Under the pieces are notes generated by a model. The model worked only from the letters and a program-made list of their open reading frames with translations, ran no database searches and was not told the DNA's origin. Shown one piece after another: positions 17,800-26,746 of a stretch of DNA of 64,000 bases (position 1 is the stretch's first letter; every line of letters starts with the position of its first letter). The stretch covers positions 124,001-188,000 of the forward strand of contig JANXBJ010000003.1 of NCBI GenBank assembly GCA_025057645.1, given 5' to 3'. The DNA comes from Anaerolineales bacterium. Lineage in GTDB: Bacteria > Chloroflexota > Anaerolineae > Anaerolineales > UBA4823. The translations under genes and the position numbers were made by a program.

Positions 17800-19191
17800 T
17801 TAGCTCAGCCTCTCCTCACTTGGGTTGGAAGGAGGTTCTTCGTCCATAGAGGGCTTTGGGGAGTCCGCCACCGTTTCTCCTGTTTGGGAGGAATTCTTTT
17901 CCTCCGTTGGGGAAACAGCGCCCTGGATAGCAGAGGGAGATTGTTGCTCTTCGACAATTTCGTAAACCTCCTCGGCGAGGGCCATCTTCCAATCCAGGTC
18001 TGCATAAGCAGCCGAGTCGACCTTGCGCAAGCTCAGTCCAATGCGGCGACGTTCTGGGTCAATTTTGATAATGCGCAAGGTGAGCACCTCCCCTTCTTTG
18101 ACCACCTCCTTGGGGTGGTTGATGCGCTGCTCGCTCAGTTCGGAAAGGTGAATAAGCCCCTCTAAATCTTCACCGATGCGGGCAAAGGCGCCGAATTTGG
18201 TCAAGTGTGTGATCTGACCTTCTACCAACTGCCCCTCTTTGAGGTGAGCAACCTTTTTGAGCCATGGGTCTTCTTGGAGCTGGCGGATGGAGAGCCCGAT
18301 TCGCTTGCGCTCCCGGTCGATGCTGATCACCTTGACTTGAACTTCATCTCCAACCTTGAGCACTTCGCTAGGGTGCTTAATGCGTTCCCAAGAGACCTCC
18401 GAAAGGTGCACCAGACCGTCCGCGCCCTCAATGTTCACGAAAACGCCGAAATCTGCCACACTGGTCACTCGCCCGCGGCGGATATCGCCCTCTTTTAGCT
18501 CTTCTAAGAGCCGGTCTTTCACACTTTCACGCATTTCCTGGACGGCCAACCTTTCTGAGAGGATCAACCGTCGTCGCTCGCGATCCACCTCGATCACCCG
18601 CACTTGGATTGGCTCGCCGATCATTTTTCCCCACTGCTGTGCGCTTTCCTCCCCTTCGAGCAGCGCGCGGCGCATTGGGCTGATCTGGGAAGCAGGCACA
18701 AAACCGCGCAGCCGCCCGATCGGCACCAAGAGGCCTCCTTTGTTGTATCCGACCACCTTACTCTGGATGATTTCCCCGGAGGCGAGATATTCTGTAACTC
18801 TGCGCCAGTCCTCCTGTTCTGCAGCCCTAGTGTAAGAGAGAATCACGTTGCCGTTCGGATCCTCGGGTTTGAGGATATAGACCGGAATTTCGACACCCGG
18901 TTGAAGCGTTGCGCGCTCCTCTGGAGGAATACTCTCGAGCTCACGGCCGCTAATAATTCCTTCCGACTTTGTTCCGATACTGACCAGGATTTCGTTTTCT
19001 TTGACCGCTGCAATGACCCCGCGGCGGATTTCCCCCGCTTTTGGAAAGTCCAACCCTAATCCTTCCCTGCCCAGGAGACTTTCCATTGAATTTTGTTCAC
19101 CTTGATTTCCTTCGCTTGGGGTAAAGGTTTCCTCCCTGTTCGGGTCGGATGGCTCAACCCCCGGGCCACGGCTAGGATTATATGATTCCAT
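17800..19191 (-). CDS. rpsA: Ribosomal protein S1-like, four S1 domains
   Basis: A 463-residue RNA-binding protein with four consecutive S1 OB-fold repeats, each opening with a G-x-(I/L)-x-x-G/S-x-V pattern (for example GEIRRGVIAAV, GDIRRGRVTSVADFGVFV, GQLVEGQITHLTKFGAFA). Acidic, Ser/Pro-rich tails lie at both ends. S1 helps structured mRNAs enter the 30S subunit. The start ATG at 19191 (MESYNPSRGPG) was chosen because longer upstream extensions run into the promoter and have no homology-like sequence. Four repeats instead of the six in E. coli is the usual form outside Proteobacteria. A consensus promoter sits 40 nt upstream. Confidence 0.92.
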   Translation of the reverse strand: MESYNPSRGPGVEPSDPNREETFTPSEGNQGEQNSMESLLGREGLGLDFPKAGEIRRGVIAAVKENEILVSIGTKSEGIISGRELESIPPEERATLQPGVEIPVYILKPEDPNGNVILSYTRAAEQEDWRRVTEYLASGEIIQSKVVGYNKGGLLVPIGRLRGFVPASQISPMRRALLEGEESAQQWGKMIGEPIQVRVIEVDRERRRLILSERLAVQEMRESVKDRLLEELKEGDIRRGRVTSVADFGVFVNIEGADGLVHLSEVSWERIKHPSEVLKVGDEVQVKVISIDRERKRIGLSIRQLQEDPWLKKVAHLKEGQLVEGQITHLTKFGAFARIGEDLEGLIHLSELSEQRINHPKEVVKEGEVLTLRIIKIDPERRRIGLSLRKVDSAAYADLDWKMALAEEVYEIVEEQQSPSAIQGAVSPTEEKNSSQTGETVADSPKPSMDEEPPSNPSEERLS

Positions 19192-19231
19192 AAAAACACA
19201 TGCTCCAACTCTCGCTAGAAGATTATGGTGA

Positions 19232-19260
19232 ATTATAAAGCCGATGAAGTAACTTGACAA
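19232..19260 (-). promoter_or_regulatory. Promoter of rpsA
   Basis: On the minus strand, TTGTCA (19260-19255), a 17-nt spacer and a perfect TATAAT (19237-19232) form a near-consensus sigma-A promoter, with transcription expected near 19225. The -35 overlaps a TTGACA on the + strand (19254-19259) that could serve the divergent chelatase gene, though no matching -10 is clear there. Confidence 0.75.
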
Positions 19261-19312
19261 CCTTTGTGATAAGATTAACCCGTCAAATGGAAAGGTATTG
19301 AGGTTTTGATCC

Positions 19313-20419
19313 ATGCCTGCGATTTATCCGTTTACTGCGATTGTCGGTCAAGAGCGTATGAAGCGTGCTCTAATCCTCAACGCAGTGGACCCGCGGATCG
19401 GGGGTGTGCTGATTCGCGGCGAGCGGGGTACGGCAAAGTCCACTGCAGCGCGAGCATTGGCAGCCTTGTTGCCTAAAGTAGCTGTCGTCAAGGATTGTCG
19501 CTTTGGGTGTGATCCAGATCGCCCGACAACTTGGTGCACCGAATGCCGCGAGCGGGTCGAGCGGGGCGAATCGCTGCCAGTGGAGTTGCGCGCCACAGCG
19601 TTCGTCAATTTGCCTGTTTCGGCGACCGAAGACCGCGTGGTGGGAACGCTCGATATCGAGCGCGCTATTCAGAAAGGTGAACGGCACTTTGAACCGGGAG
19701 TGCTGGCTGCTGCCAACCGCGGTCTGCTGTATATTGACGAGGTCAATCTGCTCGATGACCATGTGGTGGACGTCCTGCTTGACTCAGCAGCCATGGGGAT
19801 GAACATCGTTGAACGGGAAGGAATTTCCTTTGCTCATCCTGCCCGATTTATCCTAGTGGGCACAATGAACCCCGAAGAGGGCGACCTGCGTCCGCAGTTG
19901 CTCGATCGCTTTGCTCTCTCAGTGGAGATTCGCGGCATTCGCGATCCGCGCCAGCGTGCCCTGATTATGGAGCGCAATTTGGAGTTTGAAGCCGATCCCG
20001 AAGCTTTCCGCCAGAAGTGGATGCCGAAAGAGCAGGAACTTTCAGAGCGCATCGAACGGGCTCGGATGTTGGTAGATCAGGTCACCTATACCCAGCGCGA
20101 TTTGCTAGCCATTGCTGCCCTCTCGGCCTCGCTCAATGTGGATGGGCATCGCGGAGACCTGGTGATCCTTAAGACAGCACGAGCGCATGCCGCTTTTGAA
20201 GGGCGCACGCATGTCACCGATCGCGACATCGCCCTGGCTGCTGAACTTGCTCTGCCCCATCGCATCCGTCGTGGCCCCTTCCATCAGATGGATATTACCA
20301 TGGAGGAACTACAGGAGCGGATTGAGCAGTTACAAAGCGAGGGTCAGATCATCAGCGAACCGCACGGCGAGGAAGCGGAAGAGCAGCCTGTGACGGAAGA
20401 TGAAAAAAAAAAGCCGTGA
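19313..20419 (+). CDS. ChlI/BchI-type AAA+ chelatase subunit
   Basis: A 368-residue AAA+ ATPase of the Mg/Co-chelatase family. It has Walker A GERGTAKST near residue 38, a Cys-rich insertion (CRFGCDPDRPTTWCTECRER, about residues 62-82), Walker B LLYIDEVNLLDD near 145 and the arginine-finger region GTMNPEEGDLRPQLLDRFAL. It powers metal insertion into a tetrapyrrole together with a VWA subunit and a large chelatase (CobN/BchH-type) not seen here. The last codons hold a run of ten A's ending in A-AAA-AAG just before the stop, and the next gene lies in the -1 frame. A frameshifted ChlI-ChlD fusion is therefore likely (see recoding site). Confidence 0.88.
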   Translation: MPAIYPFTAIVGQERMKRALILNAVDPRIGGVLIRGERGTAKSTAARALAALLPKVAVVKDCRFGCDPDRPTTWCTECRERVERGESLPVELRATAFVNLPVSATEDRVVGTLDIERAIQKGERHFEPGVLAAANRGLLYIDEVNLLDDHVVDVLLDSAAMGMNIVEREGISFAHPARFILVGTMNPEEGDLRPQLLDRFALSVEIRGIRDPRQRALIMERNLEFEADPEAFRQKWMPKEQELSERIERARMLVDQVTYTQRDLLAIAALSASLNVDGHRGDLVILKTARAHAAFEGRTHVTDRDIALAAELALPHRIRRGPFHQMDITMEELQERIEQLQSEGQIISEPHGEEAEEQPVTEDEKKKP

Positions 20420-20462
20420 GTGCAGAGGTGAGTGAGGATGGAAGTGAGCGCCATGCCACTCA
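20395..20462 (+). promoter_or_regulatory. Candidate programmed -1 frameshift site between chlI- and chlD-like genes
   Basis: Slippery heptamer A-AAA-AAG at 20407-20413 is in the correct phase of the zero frame (codons AAA, AAG, CCG, TGA). A GGAAG Shine-Dalgarno-like run lies 8 nt upstream (20395-20399). Downstream, TGAGTG (20429-20434) pairs with CACTCA (20457-20462), with an inner ATGG/CCAT stem. A -1 slip would continue as GCC-GTG-AGT into the VWA frame and skip the TGA at 20417. Confidence 0.65.
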
Positions 20463-21366
20463 GCCCACTCGTCAAAACATCTTTGACACAGGCCGGGCAA
20501 ACTGGTGGGAGAGCGGGGAACAGGTCAAAATCGGTGCGACCTTTACTCCACGCAAATTGGATAATCCTCTCGACCGTCTCACCCGTCGATTGGGAGGACG
20601 CCGTTCGCGCACCATTACCAACCGTAAGCGCGGGCGCTATATCCAAGCTCGTCCTTCCCCAGGCAAAGCGGATGACCTTGCCCTAGACGCTACGCTGCGG
20701 GCAGCAGCCCCCTTTCAGAAGCAGCGCAGTGAGTTGCGTCAAAAAGTCGCCTTTGCCATTCGCGCTAGCGATTATCAGCGCAAAGTGCGGGTAAAGAAAG
20801 CCGCCAATCTGATTTTGTTCGTTGTGGATGCTTCCTGGTCAATGGCAGTTGCTGAACGGATGAGTGCTACCAAGGGGGCAATTCTCTCTCTGCTCACCGA
20901 TGCCTATCAGCGTCGCGACCGGGTTGGATTGATTGTCTTTCAAAAGGACCGCGCTACTTTAGTGCTCCCTCCGACCAATTCAGTTCTGCTCGCTCAGCGC
21001 GCTCTCGCCGATATCCCGGTGGGTGGGAAGACCCCTCTCTCAGCGGGGCTGCTGTTGGCCTACGAGGTGATTAAGCGTGAGAAACTCTCTCATCCTGATG
21101 TCAATCCGCTGATGATCCTGCTTACCGATGGCGCCGGGAATGTTTCGATGGGGAATTTGTCGCCTCAGGAGGAGGCTCACCTAATCGCCGATCAGATCGC
21201 CGAACAGAAGATCCGCTGCATAGTCATCAATATGGAGCACGCTGCCTTCGATCAGGGCTTGGCTAAGGCTCTGGCAGATCACCTACGCTGTCCATGCTAT
21301 ACGCTCAGCGAATTACGGGCTGAGACTCTCTACCAACAGGTGCGACACGAGATCGATAGTGTTTGA
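20416..21366 (+). CDS. ChlD/BchD-type VWA chelatase subunit (C-terminal part)
   Basis: A 316-residue protein: a basic, Pro-rich linker (about residues 1-125) followed by a von Willebrand A domain with an intact MIDAS: DASWS (DxSxS) near residue 138, the Thr in GGKTPLSAG and the Asp in LTDGAGN. In Mg- and Co-chelatases this part joins ATPase and chelatase subunits. The only start available is GTG 20416, overlapping the upstream stop (GTGA), with no ATG nearby. This suits either translational coupling or read-in by -1 frameshifting from the ChlI-like gene to give a protein of about 685 residues, the size of classic ChlD. Its ATPase partner is immediately upstream. Confidence 0.85.
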   Translation: MSAEVSEDGSERHATQPTRQNIFDTGRANWWESGEQVKIGATFTPRKLDNPLDRLTRRLGGRRSRTITNRKRGRYIQARPSPGKADDLALDATLRAAAPFQKQRSELRQKVAFAIRASDYQRKVRVKKAANLILFVVDASWSMAVAERMSATKGAILSLLTDAYQRRDRVGLIVFQKDRATLVLPPTNSVLLAQRALADIPVGGKTPLSAGLLLAYEVIKREKLSHPDVNPLMILLTDGAGNVSMGNLSPQEEAHLIADQIAEQKIRCIVINMEHAAFDQGLAKALADHLRCPCYTLSELRAETLYQQVRHEIDSV

Positions 21367-21444
21367 CAATTGGCTACCTCACACTGACCCCAGAGCGGGG
21401 CTCTGTCCTTCTCGTCTTATCCTTTACCCTGCGAGGAGAAACCG

Positions 21445-22602
21445 ATGAAACACTTGTCCTCTCGTCTCAACAAAATTCCCGCCTCAGTGATTAGCGAAAT
21501 GAACAATTTCGCCCGGCTGTATAAAGCGATCAACCTTGCTTCCGGCTATCCTGATTTCAACCCCCCTGAAGCTCTGGTTGAAGCAGCGGTGAACGCCCTG
21601 CGCAAGGGCTACCACCAATACGCAGACACCGCCGGAAGGAGCAGCTTGCGGCAAGCAATTGCCCGCAAGTTCTCTCGCTTCAGCGGGCTAGAGGTCGATG
21701 GCGACGCACATGTCACGGTGACTGTAGGAAGCACGGAAGCAATGTTCCTTGTGTTAGCCGTTATTTGCGAGCCGGGCGATCGGGTGTTAATCTTCTCTCC
21801 CTTCTACGAGAACTACGCTGCAGGTCTGCACCTGTTGGATGCCCAGCCGGTCTATGTTCACTTACGTCCGCCTGAGTTTCTGATTGACCGCGAGGCCTTG
21901 AGGCGCGAGTTTGAACGGGGGGCAAAGGCGATTATTATCTGTAATCCCGCTAATCCCAGCGGCAAGGTGTTTACCGAGGAAGAATTGCTTTTTATCGGAA
22001 GCTTAGCTCAAGAGTTCGATGCCTATGTGATCACCGATGAGGTGTATGAGCACATTGTCTTCCCTCCACATCGCCACGTTTATGCCGCCGCTCTGCCGGG
22101 CATGTTCGAGCGCACCATCACCTGTAGTTCGCTCTCCAAGACTTATGCTATTACCGGGTGGCGTTTGGGCACAGTGATCGCTGACGAAGTGATCACCGAG
22201 CAAATTCGCCTTCTTCATGACTATATTACGCTGGGTGCGCCTGCGCCTCTTCAGCTAGCCGCCCGCACTGCATTGGAGTTCCCTGACGAGTACTATGCGG
22301 AGATCGCCCGCCAATATGCCGAAAGGCGGGACATTTTCTTAGAATATTTGGAGCGAAGTGGTTTTGGGTATATTCCTCCCCAAGGGACTTACTTTGTGCT
22401 GGCGGACATCTCGGGCTTTGACTTCGATGACGATGTCCATTTTTGCTATTGGATGGTGAGGACGGTAGGAGTGGCAGCAGTGCCCGGCTCTAGCTTCTTC
22501 GCTGAGCCGGTCAAACACTTGGTGCGTTTCAATTTTGCCAAGCGGCCCGAAACCCTGCACGAAGCCGGCGAACGGCTTATGGAGATCAAAAAGCTGCGAT
22601 AG
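21445..22602 (+). CDS. PLP-dependent aminotransferase, class I/II
   Basis: A 385-residue fold-type I aminotransferase. Visible are the small-domain start (NLASGYPDFNPPEALVEAA), the substrate-proximal YAD, the PLP-phosphate motif TVGSTEAMFL, and Asn/Asp/Tyr contacts in NPANPSG and ITDEVYEHI. The Schiff-base lysine lies in SSLSKTYAITGWRLG near residue 232. Such enzymes act on methionine, kynurenine, aspartate or aromatic amino acids. The substrate is not clear from sequence. It stands 78 bp after the chelatase gene with its own RBS (GAGGAG). Confidence 0.88.
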   Translation: MKHLSSRLNKIPASVISEMNNFARLYKAINLASGYPDFNPPEALVEAAVNALRKGYHQYADTAGRSSLRQAIARKFSRFSGLEVDGDAHVTVTVGSTEAMFLVLAVICEPGDRVLIFSPFYENYAAGLHLLDAQPVYVHLRPPEFLIDREALRREFERGAKAIIICNPANPSGKVFTEEELLFIGSLAQEFDAYVITDEVYEHIVFPPHRHVYAAALPGMFERTITCSSLSKTYAITGWRLGTVIADEVITEQIRLLHDYITLGAPAPLQLAARTALEFPDEYYAEIARQYAERRDIFLEYLERSGFGYIPPQGTYFVLADISGFDFDDDVHFCYWMVRTVGVAAVPGSSFFAEPVKHLVRFNFAKRPETLHEAGERLMEIKKLR

Positions 22603-22652
22603 CTTTGCTCTCGAAGCGCTACGGTGTGTCATAGCTGCGTCTTTGTTGCGCA

Positions 22653-24227
22653 ATGTCTGCTGCTCTTCGCACTCTCGGGGTAAGTTTGATCTTATGGGGC
22701 GCTGGTCTGGTTGTGAGCACCTGCTCTCTTTCTCCGACCGCGCCCATTTCGGTCTCGGAAGCAGTCTCTCCTCCGCCGACCGACTCTCCTTCGACGGCCA
22801 CCTCGACTATGGAATCCACTCTGTCGGCTCTGCCGACTCCAATGACCCCGACTCCATCGGTGCCGCCGGAAAATATCCCTCGGTATACCCTTCGGGCAGA
22901 GTTGGAGTATAGCCGGCATTTCCTGCGGGTGGAACAGACGATCTCTTTAGTCAACCCAAGCACGCAGCCCCTTGAGGAGATCCTCTTAGTTGTCGAACCG
23001 AATCGCTATCCTGCAACCTTTTCCCTGAAGAACCTCATCGTTGGAGGAGAGGAACTCAGCGAGAGGGCACAATGGGTCGAAGTCAATCAGTTGCGCTTGC
23101 CCTTGCCGGCCACGTGGCAGCCGGACGAAAAACTGGAAGTCAAACTCACATACGAGCTGAACCTGCCCTCTCCTCAGCCAGCTCAAGGGGCCCGGCCTGT
23201 GCCTTTCGGTTGGACTGCGCAGCAGACCAACCTGGTGGACTGGTATCCTTTGATCCCTCCTTACCGCCAAGGGAGTGGTTGGCTGGCTCATCGGCCGGGC
23301 TATTTTGGCGAGCATGTGGTTTCGGAGGTGGCAGATTACGAGGTGAGCATTCGCATTCGAGACCCTCTAACGGTGCGCACCACTGCTTCGGCGAACCCTC
23401 TTGGCGAGCCCTCTGCCGGGCAGTTGACTTTGGCGGCCAGTTCCCCTGCGCAAGAGCGAGATGGTGTCTTCCATTTTTCACTTCCCAAGGGGCGTTCGTT
23501 CGTTTGGTCGGTCAGCCACCTCTATAGTGTGACCTCGGTGCAGGTGGGCGAGGTGACGCTCTATAGCTATGCGTTTCCTGCGCATCGTCTGGCGGGAGAA
23601 GCGGCGCTCAACACCGCCGCCCAAGCGCTAGAGCTATTTCAGCGCCTGTTCGGCGACTACCCTCGTCTGACCTTGAGCGTGGTGGAAGCCGATTTCTTGG
23701 ATGGCATGGAGTACGATGGCTTGGTCTTTCTGAGCAAAGGTTTCTATAACTTATATCAGGGTTCGCCGGCCGAATATCTGGTAGCCATTGCTGCTCACGA
23801 GGTAGCCCACCAATGGTGGTATGCGCTGGTGGGCAACGACCAAGCTCTCGAACCGTGGTTGGACGAGGCCCTCTGCACCTACAGCGAGAGAATCTATTAC
23901 GAAAACCTCGCCCCAGAGGCTTTACCATGGTGGTGGACCTACCGCATTGACTTTTATCAACCCAGCGGTTGGATCAACGGCAGTATTTATGATTACACCG
24001 CTTTACCCAATGCCTACGAAGCCTACCGCAATGCAGTGTATCTCAATGGGGCAAAATTTCTTGAGGAAGTCCGTCAAACCGTAGGGGACGATGCCTTCTT
24101 CGCCTTTTTGCGTCGCTATGCTGACACTTACCGCCACCGGATTGCGACCGGGGAGGAGTTCCTTGGGATGCTTCGAGCCGTCAGTTCACAGGATCTCGAC
24201 CCCGTTTTAAAGAAGTATCTGCGCTAG
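22653..24227 (+). CDS. M1-family metallopeptidase lipoprotein
   Basis: A 524-residue exported peptidase. The N-terminus is a lipoprotein signal (hydrophobic run then LVVSTC near residue 24), followed by a Ser/Thr/Pro linker that tethers it outside the membrane. A beta-rich N domain (about 75-280) leads into the gluzincin catalytic domain with HEVAHQWW near residue 380 and the third zinc ligand Glu in WLDEALCTYSE, at the usual distance of 18 residues. The aminopeptidase GAMEN motif is not present; a DGMEYDGLVF segment stands in its place. Probably an extracellular aminopeptidase used in peptide scavenging. Confidence 0.88.
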   Translation: MSAALRTLGVSLILWGAGLVVSTCSLSPTAPISVSEAVSPPPTDSPSTATSTMESTLSALPTPMTPTPSVPPENIPRYTLRAELEYSRHFLRVEQTISLVNPSTQPLEEILLVVEPNRYPATFSLKNLIVGGEELSERAQWVEVNQLRLPLPATWQPDEKLEVKLTYELNLPSPQPAQGARPVPFGWTAQQTNLVDWYPLIPPYRQGSGWLAHRPGYFGEHVVSEVADYEVSIRIRDPLTVRTTASANPLGEPSAGQLTLAASSPAQERDGVFHFSLPKGRSFVWSVSHLYSVTSVQVGEVTLYSYAFPAHRLAGEAALNTAAQALELFQRLFGDYPRLTLSVVEADFLDGMEYDGLVFLSKGFYNLYQGSPAEYLVAIAAHEVAHQWWYALVGNDQALEPWLDEALCTYSERIYYENLAPEALPWWWTYRIDFYQPSGWINGSIYDYTALPNAYEAYRNAVYLNGAKFLEEVRQTVGDDAFFAFLRRYADTYRHRIATGEEFLGMLRAVSSQDLDPVLKKYLR

Positions 24228-24421
24228 GCCATGCAAGATGCTTCTCCCTCTCCGGCTGCGTGGTTATGGAGCAGAGCACACGATCCCCTGCTCGAGGAGA
24301 CCGGCCATGCGAAATTGGAGCTAAAAGTCGATCCTTCTCGCCGTACTGCCCAGAACCCGTTGATAATGAGTCGTCCATCGTTGATTGCAGCCCCTTTTAG
24401 CTAGGAGGCAAAACTATAGAC

Positions 24422-24820
24422 GTGACTCGCTTTCATAGCTTCCGCCTTCTACCGGGACAAGACCTGCTTGATGAAATCCAGCAATTCGTTGTTGCCCGGG
24501 ACATCCGAGCGGGGGTGGTCCTCAGTGCCGTGGGCAGCCTAACGCATGCCACACTGCGCTTAGCCAACCACTCGAGTTATAGCGAGTTTATCGGGCCGTT
24601 TGAGATCGTGGCAATGACCGGCACAGTTTCGGTGCACGGCTCGCACTTGCATATCGCCATTTCGGATGGAGAGGGGAAAACCATCGGCGGCCACCTGGTC
24701 AGCGGCTGTGCAATTTACACTACCGCCGAGATCGTCATTGCCGAATTGATGGATGTCGTGTATTACCGCGAACCGTGTCCGCTTTCCGGCTACAACGAGC
24801 TGGTGGTCAAGCCGCGCTGA
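24422..24820 (+). CDS. PPC (DUF296) domain protein
   Basis: A 132-residue single-domain protein of the PCC/PPC family, known as a stand-alone trimeric protein in bacteria and as the AT-hook-linked domain in plants. Landmarks are the GVVLSAVGSLTHATLRLAN stretch, SVHGSHLHIAISDGEGKTIGGHL with its His cluster, and the closing GYNELVV. The His residues resemble a metal site seen in some structures. Function in bacteria is not established. GTG is the apparent start, after a GGAGG-like RBS. The 3' end overlaps the convergent MFS gene by 31 bp. The 194 bp before it hold no gene that I can see. Confidence 0.82.
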   Translation: MTRFHSFRLLPGQDLLDEIQQFVVARDIRAGVVLSAVGSLTHATLRLANHSSYSEFIGPFEIVAMTGTVSVHGSHLHIAISDGEGKTIGGHLVSGCAIYTTAEIVIAELMDVVYYREPCPLSGYNELVVKPR

Positions 24821-25947
24821 AGTCGCCCCGAAACCCACCAAAAGAGGAGGAACGCAGCGCCGAAGCTGACGGCTAAGATCGCCATCAAGCTGTATGCGCC
24901 GCGTTGCGCCATCTGTTGCCCGATGATCCAAGGGTAGAGCATGGCACCGAAGCTCCCGCTCGCCCACAAGATACCCGCTAAGGAACCCGTGATGGCTGCT
25001 CGTCTTTCCAAAAAGGCAAAAGTGGTGGGGAAAAGCGGTGCCAGACAGACGCCAACCCCCAAAGCACCTGCCCAAAGCCACCCGATGGAAAGCGGATTGA
25101 GCAGAATGACGCCTAAGCTCAACAAGATTCCACTGTAGCAAATTGAGACCATACGGCGCAGTTCTAAGCGCCGCGTGAGCGGGATTGCCATTGCCCGCCC
25201 TAAGAGAATCCCAACCCAATAAAACGAAGTGAGCATCCCTCCGCTTTGTTCCGTGGCGAGGTTGAGCGAAAAGGCATAGGCGGAAAGCCAGCCGCTGAAG
25301 GACACCTCGCCGCCCACATAAATCAGGACGATGAGACAAAATAACGCAAACCAAATGGGCTTCAATCTACTCTTAGAGTCCGCTCTTTCTTCCGTTTGGG
25401 GGTCCGGCGCGGGGATCAACCAAAAGGCAACAGCCAGCGGCAATTTGAGCAATGCCAAGGCTCGATACCCCCAAGTGCCGCCGAGCAGAGAGAGAAGCAG
25501 GGGCGAAACCACTCCGCCTAGGGCTGCCAACAAGAACATCCCGTTGAGATAGGGGGCAGAGTGTTCGCGATAAGCCCAAACCAATTGCAGGTTGCAACCC
25601 ACATCCAACCCGCCTTCGCAGGCGCCGATGACGAACATGGCTGCCATGAGCAGAGAAAAAACGGTAATGGCTGGCAGGGTGCTGAGAGCGACTGCCGCAA
25701 TCGACAAGGCCGCGCTCAACAGCACCGAACCGTTCCAGCGTTGGAAAAGCCTTCCCCCGACCAACGAGCCACTCAGATAACCAGCGGAGCGGCTGAGAAA
25801 CAGCAAGCCCCAAGCTTCGGTGTGCGTTGCCGTATTTGCGCCAAGGTAAACGAGGCTCGGACCTAAGGATGCAATGGTCGCCCCTAGAATAAAATAGGCT
25901 GCATAGTAGGCAACGGTTTGTTTGGCACGCTGATTCATGCCGCGCAC
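24790..25947 (-). CDS. MFS transporter, last gene of the nucleoside/ECF operon
   Basis: A 385-residue membrane protein with about 12 hydrophobic helices and an MFS layout (RSAGYLSGSLVGGRLFQRW near residue 50 resembles the loop 2-3 motif; a Gly-rich TM5-like GALGVGVCLAPLFPTTFAFLE appears in the second half). It starts 13 bp inside the end of the preceding ECF ATPase gene, so it is co-transcribed with the ECF transporter and nucleoside hydrolase. It could export a product or import a related compound; substrate unknown. The start may be Met1 or Met4. The 3' end overlaps the PPC gene on the other strand. Confidence 0.82.
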   Translation of the reverse strand: MRGMNQRAKQTVAYYAAYFILGATIASLGPSLVYLGANTATHTEAWGLLFLSRSAGYLSGSLVGGRLFQRWNGSVLLSAALSIAAVALSTLPAITVFSLLMAAMFVIGACEGGLDVGCNLQLVWAYREHSAPYLNGMFLLAALGGVVSPLLLSLLGGTWGYRALALLKLPLAVAFWLIPAPDPQTEERADSKSRLKPIWFALFCLIVLIYVGGEVSFSGWLSAYAFSLNLATEQSGGMLTSFYWVGILLGRAMAIPLTRRLELRRMVSICYSGILLSLGVILLNPLSIGWLWAGALGVGVCLAPLFPTTFAFLERRAAITGSLAGILWASGSFGAMLYPWIIGQQMAQRGAYSLMAILAVSFGAAFLLFWWVSGRLQRGLTTSSL

Positions 25948-26744
25948 TGTTTTTCAAAGGCATCTAGAAATTCTTGCGGGGTGCACACCACCTCTGCCAG
26001 CCCTAAGCGCAAGCCCAAACGGGTGATCTGCGGCGGATCGACATACGTCTGAGCTAAGATTTCCGCTTTCCCCAACACCGTTCGGGCAGGCCCATCTAGG
26101 AGCACTTGTCCGCCTCCCATCACGATCACCCGCGCAAAGTTCTCGGCGCAAAAGTCGATGTCGTGGGTGATGGTGATCACTGTCTTGCCGCGCCGCTTCA
26201 ATTCGGCAATAATCATGGCAAGGCGTGTCACCGAAGCGGCATCTTGCCCGGTGGTGGGTTCGTCAAAGACCAAAATTGGGGTGTCCATCGCCAGGATTGA
26301 GGCGATTGCCACCATCTTGCGCCAAGTGGGGGAGAGATCATACGGGTTGGTATTGCGCATCGCTTGCAGTTGGGTGAGTTGCAGGGCATCTTCAACGAGC
26401 TCCTGGATGCGCTCGCCGGGGTAGCCCAGGTTGCGTGGGCCGAAGGCGATCTCCTCGGCAACCGTTTTGGTGAATAACTGCTCATCGGGATTCTGAAAGA
26501 CATAGCCCACCCGCCGGGCGAGCTTGGCAACCGAATAATGACGTGTGTCCCAATCGCCGATGCGCACCCGCCCCTCAGTTGGCAAAAGCAACCCGTTCAG
26601 GTGCTTAACCAGCGTCGTCTTGCCAGCACCGTTCTGACCAATGACCGCTACCTGCTCACCGGGCGCAATCTCCAAAGAAACCCTGCGCAGGGCAAGCACC
26701 CCATTGGGGTAACGGAAAGAGAGGTTTTCAATCTGGATGTTCAT
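25935..26744 (-). CDS. ECF transporter ATPase with degenerate ABC signature
   Basis: A 269-residue cytoplasmic ABC ATPase energising the ECF module. Walker A GQNGAGKTT (near residue 40), Q-loop YVFQNPDEQLF, Walker B ILVFDEPTTGQDA and switch His (TITHDID) are intact. The signature reads LSPTWRKM where LSGGQ is expected, a form known in some ECF ATPase pairs and implying an asymmetric nucleotide site. The ATG at 26744 gives the family start (MNIQIENLSFRYPNG). A longer reading into the upstream gene is an artefact. It begins 2 bp after the companion ATPase stops. Confidence 0.9.
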   Translation of the reverse strand: MNIQIENLSFRYPNGVLALRRVSLEIAPGEQVAVIGQNGAGKTTLVKHLNGLLLPTEGRVRIGDWDTRHYSVAKLARRVGYVFQNPDEQLFTKTVAEEIAFGPRNLGYPGERIQELVEDALQLTQLQAMRNTNPYDLSPTWRKMVAIASILAMDTPILVFDEPTTGQDAASVTRLAMIIAELKRRGKTVITITHDIDFCAENFARVIVMGGGQVLLDGPARTVLGKAEILAQTYVDPPQITRLGLRLGLAEVVCTPQEFLDAFEKQCAA

Positions 26745-26746
26745 CG

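Noticed and set aside
24560..25354. 264-codon minus-strand frame overlapping the MFS and PPC genes
   Set aside because: It is out of frame with the MFS protein, low-complexity His/Arg/Gly-rich, and without homologous features.
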